NCBI GenBank assembly: GCA_964016885.1
Contig: OZ024743.1
Location: 179,218,388-179,282,387, forward strand
Reading direction: 5' to 3'
DNA length: 64,000 nucleotides
Source: Eledone cirrhosa
Taxonomy: Eukaryota > Mollusca > Cephalopoda > Octopoda > Eledonidae
The notes below the pieces were generated by a model that worked only from the letters and a program-made list of their open reading frames with translations, was not told the origin of the DNA and searched no databases. The translations under genes and the position numbers were made by a program. This document shows, one piece after another, positions 55,975 to 64,000 of the stretch. The stretch's first letter is position 1. Each line of letters opens with the position of its first letter.

Positions 55975-57770
55975 TAACTAGACATTTCAGTCAGGTAGGC
56001 GAAGGAGGTGAGAAGAAAATGAACAATCCGAAGTCTCCGGGACTAGATAGAGTTCAAAAGATGTAGTGAATGACTTGCATGAATAGCTGAACAACTCAAC
56101 GCATTTTTAAATCATGACCAATTGATACTGGAGTGGCTGACAAAAGGAGAACAGTTTTGGCCTTGAAATACATCACCTAAACGGGATGGTAGACAACTAT
56201 AGGCCAAGAACATGCTTGTCACTTATGTGGAATAATGAATGAATAAATGTCTGGGTATCTTGAAGAAAATGGAGTCCAACCAAAAGAGCAGAAAGGGTGC
56301 AAGTGTAAGCGGAGAAGTACCAATAATTAACTTTTGATAAACAAACAATACTTCGGGATACAAGAGAAGGAAACCCAACTTGGCCATGGCGTGGACAGCT
56401 TACCGTACATCCTATGATATAATCCTGCATTCTTGAAAAATGGAATGTGTGAACCTACTGTGCATTGCATCGAATGTTGTGCGATTCTTTTGGAAATGTC
56501 TGGAGAAGCGGACGACAGATCTGAAAGCACATGGAGGAAGCTAAAGTAGAATAAAAATCAGAGATACATTTCAAGAGAACAGTCTATTACCATTGATAAT
56601 GAATTTGGCCAGATATGAAGTCAAGGGTCACCAACAATAGTTTAACCACTTATTATTGATGGACGTCTTAAAATCTTATGGTAATGATGGCTCTCATGTC
56701 AGTTCCCTCGTCGATACTATTTACACGTTTAGTGCTAATATCAGAATAGTGTTTGATTGAAAATGTCTGGGCTGTTACTTTTGAACAGATGCAAAATTAA
56801 ATGTATGGATTGGTTGTTGCGCTACCAAGAGAAGCAAATAGAAGAGGAGGGTTATCAGTTCTTGATATATTGCAAATGGACAAAGCAATGGAGGAGGAAA
56901 TGAAAGAAAGATTTAGGTGGAATGTTTGCGCAGACAGAGACTTGAACTCAAGTCGAAACTGAATGGACGGAATTAGACTAAGATTGAAGCTAACAACGTA
57001 GTAGAAGAGTTAAACAGCTTAGACCGAAAAAAGAAAAGCTATTTACTAGATATACATTATAATTATTTCGTCCAAAGGGTAACACATACATCTTTTATGT
57101 ACCAAAGAAAATAAGAGGGAGAGGTTTGGTTGGATGTAAAGATCGCATTACAGCAGAAGAAAGCATGACATGGTACATAAACAATGTCACAGAACCGAGA
57201 TTGTTGGTAGTAAGTGTGTTAGGTTTGTGCAAAAGATTGCAAAGATAAAACACAGAACAAGCATTTGAAGATGGATGAAATTGAAAATAGGCGAACAGAA
57301 ATAAAGAATGCATAGGAAATTCCATAGAACCATAGAGATGTTGACGATACGACAGATAGAAGAGAAATGTGGTTATGGATAGCTAAAAGTGACTTACGCC
57401 CGGAAACAGAGGCCTTAATCAGAGTTGCTCAAGAGGAAATACTAAGAATATTTTATGTCAAACACAGAGTAGTTCACACAGCAGAAAGAGATAAATGTAT
57501 AATTTGTGGCGAGAAAGAAGACACTCGGCATATAATCAGTTAACGTACACCACTAGCTCAAAATGAAAGGTTATTCGAGCATAAGAAACAAGAATTATTT
57601 CGATGCATACACAATATGTTTGTTTATAATAAACATACGAACGTCTTGCTGGCATATGGCAGGCAAAGACGTGAGCGAAATTTGGTTACAATATCTAGTA
57701 AGACAAACCATCTCACAGGTGCTCCTTATTACTTCGGATTAGCAGAGATGCTGGTAGACGTTTAATGAAA
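55975..57770 (+). pseudogene. Second R4/Dong-like LINE copy (strongly degraded)
   Basis: Short plus-strand pieces follow the order of the 12.5-14.9 kb element: 'RRKMNNPKSPGLDRVQK' (near 56010), 'LAMAWTAYRTSYDI' (motif A region, near 56400), 'LMDVLKSYGNDGSHVSSLVD' (after motif C, near 56660), 'RGLVGCKDRITAEESMTWYI' (near 57120), and 'DKCIICGEKEDTRHIIS' (zinc knuckle, near 57500, then a stop). Interrupted throughout by stops and frameshifts. The nuclease domain is missing or unrecognisable. Confidence 0.7.
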
Positions 57771-57997
57771 TACTTTCCACTTGTGACACCTCCGTATTTT
57801 GTATTTCCGCAACTACATTATTCAATGTTTTGTATATTCATATAGTTACGCACACGCACCTACAGATGTACACACACATACACGTACGCTTACGCAGATA
57901 CATACAAATATATATGTATGTGTCTGTGCGAGTAAGAGCATTCTGAATATACGAGGCGACATCGCATAGTACCCCGGTCTCGGGCTTTACATCTCTC

Positions 57998-58007
57998 TCT
58001 CTCTCTC

Positions 58008-58050
<43 letters not shown>
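57998..58050. repeat. (CT)n-(TA)n microsatellite
   Basis: CT ~18 bp then TA ~36 bp. Confidence 0.93.
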
Positions 58051-58052
<2 letters not shown>

Positions 58053-58708
58053 ATAAAAGGCTACGATAAAATACGTGTAATGCTGACACATGCATAAGTA
58101 AAAATATTTTCATAAAACAGACACTGATTATCTAAAAATGGCTACGCTTCTGTTAATAAGAGTATTCTACGTATAGAAAAAATATATAGTTTCGTTCACA
58201 TCTCTTTGGATTGTATTCTCAGTATATTTTCATTATATTCTATTTTATAATATCTGTTCTCCTAACAATGCAATAAAGGAACAAAATTTACACCTTTTTT
58301 TTTTTGTTCATCAGTATTTTAACATATAAGAATTTCTGCTTAGAATCGATCTGTAACATTATTGTTTTAATAAAATGTCTTTGTTTTGTTGCAGTGTTCT
58401 CTTCTTAATGGTGAGAAGTAGTCTATTGTAGTTTGTTTTCGTTATCTTAACATTATAGATTATTAGAAATGGTTTTCCCTTCCAAATAACCTTTTGTTTA
58501 GGCTTCCACCTACATTTACATAAACAGAGACACTCTCGCAGACACAAAAACATACACTGCCATAGACACACACACACAGAAATAGACACACACAGAGGCA
58601 CATACACATGTATACTTAATTTGGTGAATTGTTTATAAATTAAATTCTGTTTTGATTTCACCTGAACATCGTTACAATGAGTTGTGTGTGTGTCCCCACT
58701 AGTTACTA
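58051..58708. other. Unassigned intron stretch
   Basis: AT-rich with CA repeats at 58560-58610. No gene. Confidence 0.5.
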
Positions 58709-58721
58709 ATGTAATTATATA

Positions 58722-58812
58722 GCTGTTTCTACTTTTCTACAATTATCTCAGTGCATTACTGGTACTTTATTTTATCGATCCCGTAAGGATGAAAAGCAAA
58801 GGTAACCTCGTT
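58722..58812 (-). mobile_element. SINE (family 1) 3' portion, copy 19
   Basis: Body and 3' end only; it stops at 'ggtaacctcgtt' before the B box, so the head is missing. Confidence 0.85.
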
Positions 58813-58827
58813 AACTAAATGTAATTA

Positions 58828-59022
58828 TATAATTGTTTCTACTTTTGGCACAAGGACAGCAATTACTCCAGTGCATTACTGGTACTTTATTTTATCGACC
58901 CCGTAAGGATGAAAGGCAAAGTTAACCTCGGTGGGATTTGAACTCAGAACGTAAAGGGTCATATCTCTATGCTGCAAATCATTGTGTCTGACACTCTACC
59001 GATACTGCCAATCTACCGCCTT
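58828..59022 (-). mobile_element. tRNA-derived SINE (family 1), copy 20
   Basis: Full length, minus strand; bordered by 'aatgtaattatata' and 'ataattatata'. Confidence 0.93.
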
Positions 59023-59029
59023 ATAATTA

Positions 59030-59222
59030 TATAATTGTTTCTACTTTTGGCACAAGGCCAGTAATTACCCAGTGCATTACTGGTACTTTATTTTATCGAC
59101 CCCGTAAGGATGAAAGGCAAAGTTAACCTCGGCGGGATTTGAACTCAGAATGGAAAGGACCGTAACTCTATGCGTCAAAGCATGGCGTCTGACCCTCTAC
59201 CGATACTGCCAATCCACCGCCT
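59030..59222 (-). mobile_element. tRNA-derived SINE (family 1), copy 21
   Basis: Full length, minus strand, short subtype; bordered by 'ataattatata' and 'gtaattatata'. Confidence 0.93.
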
Positions 59223-59389
59223 TGTAATTATATAATGCCCTCAAAATGTTATTCTATGTGTTGGCTTTATTCATACAAAACACAGAAAACTATATATGCA
59301 TATGCGTGCTCTTGTGCGTGTTTCTGTGTATGTCCATTGTGTGTGTTCGCGTCTGTGTCTCTGCGTGCGTGTTTGCGTGTCTTCGTATG

Positions 59390-59413
59390 TGTGTGTGGGG
59401 GGGGGGGGGGGGT
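59390..59413. repeat. (GT)n and poly-G run
   Basis: GT repeat leading into ~16 G residues. Confidence 0.9.
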
Positions 59414-59479
59414 GTATGTGGGCGAGGTTGTTCAATAAATAAGCGGCATTCATGTACTGGTATTACCTATTCTCATAAA

Positions 59480-59706
59480 AGGGCGGTTGAGTGGCAGTAG
59501 AATCGTTAGAGTGTCAGATAACATGCTTTGCGACATATACTTAAAGTCCCTTTAATTTCTGAGTTCAAATCCCGCCGAGGTTAACTTAGCCTTTCAACCA
59601 TACGGGATCGATAAAATAAAGTAGCATAACACACTGGACTCAATTTAATCGACTTTCCCCCTCCTCTAACATCGCTGGTCTTGGGCCTAAATCAGAAACC
59701 ATTATT
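59480..59706 (+). mobile_element. tRNA-derived SINE (family 1), copy 22
   Basis: Long subtype ('caatttaatcgactttcccc'), intact B box; the head is diverged ('gagtggcagtagaatcgtta'). Confidence 0.9.
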
Positions 59707-60449
59707 TTATTCCTATAAAAGTGTTTGGTTAAAAGCTACAATTGCCAACATCAACATCAATACAAACATTATCAGTACCCTTGAGTATTATCACATCAAA
59801 TCGTAGTCATGGCACCATTTTTATAGAAACAGGACGACGGAAAATATTTCTCTCCGTGGAGACTCATAATACAAATCGATATCGAATGGTCTTTCGTCTG
59901 TATCGACGATGATTTTTCCAGTTGTTCCATCAATAGAATAACATCCCCTACAGTTAGCCAGCATTCTAGTCACGTGTAGCCATTACTACATTATCCTGGA
60001 GAATCAGCGTACACAGGCCACTAAGAGAAATCCAAAAGAGCATCTTTCTACCCAATTCCATTCACAGATCATAGCTTGACCCAACGCTACGTCAAAACAC
60101 TTGCTCAAGATGTCACGGTGTGGGATCGATATCGGGACCTAATTATTGCAAAGCCTACCTCTTAACAATACTGCGCGCACATAAATGATATATACTCACA
60201 AATTATACGATGCTAGTGCAGTTTTTTACGATTGAACTCTATTGACTTATGGTAAATTGCAGCCGTGGATATTTACTAATTTGAAGTTATTTCTGTTGAG
60301 TATAACGCTGCAGACTATGACAAAATAGATATTTACATATGAATGGTAACCATGAGCGTTTCATTTCCTTGAATGACTTTTAATTTAAAAAAAAAAAAAA
60401 AAATGTTATGTTTTGTAACAAATTAATTAATTTTGAATAGGTATATGTA
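59707..60449. other. Unassigned intron stretch
   Basis: No gene or repeat recognised; A-run at 60390-60402. Confidence 0.5.
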
Positions 60450-60454
60450 AATTA

Positions 60455-60665
60455 GAGATGGACGCCACTTGGCTGAATAGTTACAGAATTCACTTCGTAA
60501 TCATTATGTCCTGGGTTCGAATCGACTACCTGGCATCTTGGACGCGTGACATATATCATAGCATCGGACCGGCCAATGTTATGCGAGCGATATTTGTTAT
60601 TCGAAACTATTTGGAATCCTTTTGGATATTTTGTGCCTCCAATTGAAAGGGCCACCCTTGTCACA
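60455..60665 (+). mobile_element. tRNA-derived SINE (family 4), copy 2
   Basis: A-box-like 'ttggctgaatagttac' and B box 'gggttcgaatcgac' are correctly spaced for an RNA polymerase III promoter; 'gaattcacttcgtaatcatt' is shared with 53650. Confidence 0.75.
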
Positions 60666-60852
60666 CAATTTGTCTAGCTAGATCTCCACAAAAATTACAT
60701 TAATGTTACACATGATTATGGAATGCTCAGGTACTTGCACGTTAATTTCACGTGCATGCTGTTTTGCTGATTGACAAAATGAAGTAGCCTTCGACGAAAC
60801 TGGCGGCGGTTCATTTTATTCCACAGTTTAGGGACGATGAAGTAACTTTGAG

Positions 60853-61028
60853 AAATTATATTTATATTTTAACTGTTGGTCAAACAATGATAAGCATTGA
60901 TTGCCAGCTAAATTATTTATAAAAAATATAATAATATACTGAAGCAAAAACCAAACCAAACAGTGAGTGTATTTTACTACTTTTTGCAATATTAGGATTA
61001 CCTGACCCTCCCCAAATATAACAATATC
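60853..61028. repeat. Direct repeat B, copy 1
   Basis: ~175 bp related to 63420-63592: 'actgaagcaaaaaccaaacc', 'aaacagtgagtgtatttta', 'cctccccaaatata' match in the same order and orientation. Confidence 0.75.
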
Positions 61029-62083
61029 TGTTTCACCACTCGATTTCATATCAAAACCTTGCAAAACAAATACAATACATCACCGGTCATCATCTTGTTT
61101 ATGATATAAAACTTAAGTTAATGCTTGTAATGTATGCTGCATTCAAAATAGAAGCCCCTTACTGTGTAGGTTTGTTTTATATACTAGTAGTTCTGACAAT
61201 TCTCCAGAGCATAATCTTGAGTACAAAAACCAAGCGAAAGATATTAAAAGATATGTTAAATTTGCACTTAAATGTAATCTTCTAAACTCTACTGGCTATA
61301 GTCAGCATCCATTAGAGTCGTTTATCTATAATAGTATCATAGAGAATATGTATCCCTGTTCTAGTTAATATTGAATGGAGCGATAACAATATTTACGACT
61401 GTAAAATAATTTAGAGCACATCATATTCTTCATTATAACACGTTTATCATTCTCACTACAGTTTCAAGTACAGTTGTTCATTATGCTTGGAAAACATACA
61501 TTTATCTTATTTTATTGCTTTTCAAATATTTAAAACCATTCTGTTATTTGTCATTCTTCTTTACTTTTGTATGAATAAAACTCCGTCGCTTTCAATGATG
61601 ACTGTTCCATGTACTCGATTACCAGAAAAACTATTCGTGAAATTAATGTGGAAGGGGCTGATAGCTCCACCTTTATCCTTAACGTAATTCTCGCAGAGAT
61701 TCAGTGTTTCATAAGGCTGGGTCTTTAGATTGCAGGTACACTTCAGTCGATGGGCTTCCAGATTCTCTCTATTCATTTTCAATCACAAGGCAGGTGTTGA
61801 TACCAGGCTACTATAAATGACACTTTCTCAAGATGACAACCTGGGGCCTAATGATAACAAAGCAAACTTCATAACCATTCGTCAATGCTGTCTCTTCTTA
61901 TTGCCTTATTCTAAATAGAAAGCGTCATTTCAACAATGTCCTACAAAAGCCTAAACTTCATAATTGAAGAACTCCGTATTAACTCTCAACCGAAAGTGAT
62001 ATAAAAAATACTATTTTGTTACATTGTTTCGTTATTTAAACACTACAGTGTATCTCCTCTTTCCCGTCTTATTATTTTGTGAA
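61029..62083. other. Unassigned intron stretch
   Basis: Small open frames at 61487-61687 and 61561-61782 (opposite strands) have no recognisable domain. Confidence 0.45.
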
Positions 62084-62306
62084 CATTACGGTGATTGGCA
62101 GGATCGGTTGAGCGTCGGACAACAAGATTTGCGACATAAACTTATGGCACAATACTCTCCGAGTTTAAATCTGTTAAATTGTTTGGCTTTGTTCCTTACG
62201 GAGTCGATAAAATATAGTACCACTAATGCACTGATGTCGATTAAATCGACTGTCTCCTCACGCCAGAAAATTGTTGGCCTTGTGCCTGAATCAGAAACCA
62301 TTGCTT
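62084..62306 (+). mobile_element. tRNA-derived SINE (family 1), copy 23 (degraded)
   Basis: Long subtype: 'gattggcaggatcggttgag', 'gtcgataaaatatagtacca', 'gtcgattaaatcgactgtct', 'ggccttgtgcctgaatcaga'. Confidence 0.8.
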
Positions 62307-63419
62307 TGTAACCCTTACGGTGTTTTACTATTTCGCAATGACAATTTTCACACATTTGTATTCACCAGTCCATCTAATAATCAAATATACTTATCATATA
62401 GTCTTCCATTTCAACTCCGATATTTATCATTTTTCTCCACTATTTAAATCTGTCGATATTTACCTAATCTGTGTTGTACAGTCAGTCATCATCCACGATT
62501 TCTTTTCCTTAATAGTTTTTGCTATTTTTGTAAGCTTTAATTCTGACTATATCAAAACGCTTAAGGATTTCTAGTGATACACATAGTAGAAGTAGTAGCA
62601 TGTGGTAAATACAGCGACAAGCACTGGAGGGCTTACAAACCTAGATCGAAATACAATATCAACCATACAAGTCATTTCTTTTCAATTAACCTTGCAGATG
62701 TAAATCTACCATACGATAATTGGAATATGTGTGTTCGTAATGTATGTGCTTCAATCTGATTTTCCTGAATAGAACATTGGTCTATTGCGTGTAACAGTCC
62801 TACAAGCATGTATTGGGAAGATTATAATCAGATATTTGTTTACATTCGTGGAAGTGTGTTCATTACACATATAATAAATCCCATTGACGGCTAGAACACA
62901 AGATACTTCGTCTGATGATTTCAGAATATATATAATACCATCTTGTAATGTTGGCGTCATAACAAGTCAAGTTACCGGGTCATGTTTGACACCTTGTTGT
63001 GCCTACATCACGTACGCTAATACTATCTCCAATTTCTTTTTTCGTTCTGTTATCAAGTATTAGTTAATGCATATTTTGTTTATATTTATAGCAGGTCGGA
63101 TCTGGTGAGATCTTCATTGTTTTCCGAGGTACTGCTGTATATATTCAGAGCGAAGTAAGTTCATGAAAACATTGTAGGATTCCATCTTCGCTTTACGTCG
63201 ATGAGTTCCTACACATTTGAGACTTAACAGCAATATTAAAACATATTACAATGCTGATGATGGTGTATGAACCAGTAGAATCTCAGACTGTTATCTGGAT
63301 CTCTTACTGAATTTTCAATTCAAATGTACAATTTAATAGAGATGAATCGTTGGAACCCACAAAGGAATACATATTGATAACATAATAGCAGTATATTATA
63401 TGTAACAAAAGAATTCTGG
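62307..63419. other. Unassigned intron stretch
   Basis: Short frames only, no domain; AT-rich. Confidence 0.45.
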
Positions 63420-63592
63420 TAAATTATATCGATATTTTTAACTGTTGCTCAATCGCTCATTAAACATTGATTGGCGGCTACATTATTAAAAAAAATATAA
63501 AAAAATACTGAAGCAAAATCCAAACCAAACAGTGGGTGTGTTTTACTGTTTCTTTTGGCAATATTATATGACCGTCCCCAAATATAGCAGTA
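63420..63592. repeat. Direct repeat B, copy 2
   Basis: Partner of 60853-61028. Diverged by substitutions and small indels. Confidence 0.75.
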
Positions 63593-63607
63593 TTATTATG
63601 ATAGCAA

Positions 63608-63792
63608 AGGCGGTGGATTGGCAGTATCGGTAGAGGGTCTGACGCCATGCTTTGACGCAGAGAGTTACGGCCCTTGCCATTCTGAGTTCAAATCCCACCG
63701 AGGTTAACTTTGCCTTTCGCGGTCGATGAAATAAAGTACCAGTAATGCACTAGGTAATTGCTGGCCTTGTGCCAAAAGTAGAAACAATTATT
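63608..63792 (+). mobile_element. tRNA-derived SINE (family 1), copy 24
   Basis: Short subtype with the 'gctttgacgcagagagttac' variant; part of the body ('cctttcgcggtcgatg') is shortened. Bordered by 'attattatgatagcaaa' on both sides, a clear ~17-bp target-site duplication. Confidence 0.93.
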
Positions 63793-64000
63793 ATGATAGC
63801 AAAAACCTGACTACTAACCTCAGTGCCACAAATTATATTCCATATATCACAGCATATTGGAGGAAACAATGGAGAGTTGGATAAAATGTTTTGCCGTAAT
63901 TGTTCTGTTACCCTCTCTCCATGATTTCAAATCCAGTAGAGATCAACGTTTTCATTTTTCTTTTTATGATCGTTGAATGAAATACCAGAAGAAATGAGAT

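Larger units (their letters stand above)
39354..64000 (+). other. Receptor intron 1 (partial)
   Basis: No sequence matching the next expected receptor block was found in plus-strand frames to the window end, so the first intron is at least 24.6 kb. It holds the repeats listed below. Confidence 0.6.

Noticed and set aside
62574..62759. 61-codon frame in the intron as receptor exon 2
   Set aside because: It lacks the Ser/Ala/Thr-rich glutamate-binding block expected after 'LRLFK'; no acceptor with matching phase.

Overview
This window looks like animal genomic DNA from a coleoid cephalopod, most likely an octopus. Three things point there: about two dozen copies of a tRNA-derived SINE with the head 'ttggcagtatcggtagag', the B box 'gagttcaaatcccgcc' and a 'gtcgataaaataaagtacc' body; a SINE with the conserved cephalopod core ('tcacgttgctccagtttac'); and extreme (TA)n/(CA)n microsatellite content. 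No operons, bacterial genes, CRISPR arrays or rRNA are visible.

Only one host gene is supported. A 612-bp first coding exon at 38742-39353 (+) encodes a signal peptide and the start of the ligand-binding domain of a metabotropic glutamate receptor, closest in motif to group III receptors. It ends at a clean AAG|gtaagt donor in phase 0. No second exon is recognisable, so the remaining 24.6 kb reads as first intron. The 38 kb upstream is 5' flank or intergenic.

Layout. 1-1,000: AT-rich flank, one palindromic-family repeat, microsatellites. 1,100-3,820 (-): broken Penelope-like reverse transcriptase. 3,977-5,332: foldback element with ~205-bp arms around a microsatellite core. 6,042-15,525: a chain of retroelements joined at (TAA)n tracts: three SINEs, a broken Tx1/L1-like LINE with ORF1 and ORF2 (-), an R4/Dong-like LINE with a restriction-like endonuclease (+), then more SINEs. 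15,540-17,750: (TA)n tracts, an inverted-repeat element and a 24-bp direct repeat. 18,000-27,480: a 9.4-kb GT-rich minisatellite with a 51-bp (17-triplet) unit and kilobase-scale internal duplications. 27,660-38,700: SINEs, two foldback/palindromic families, microsatellites. 38,742-39,353: receptor exon. 39,354-64,000: intron with a nested inverted repeat (40.1-41.2 kb), a second SINE family, LINE remnants (44.6-46.5 kb), a second degraded R4-like copy (56-57.8 kb), a SINE cluster (58.7-59.2 kb) and an undescribed direct repeat pair (60.85/63.42 kb).

All autonomous retroelement copies carry frameshifts, stops or deletions and look dead. The most unusual signals are the giant minisatellite, the (TAA)n-linked retroelement chain, the palindromic family beside (TA)n, and the nested inverted repeat in the receptor intron.
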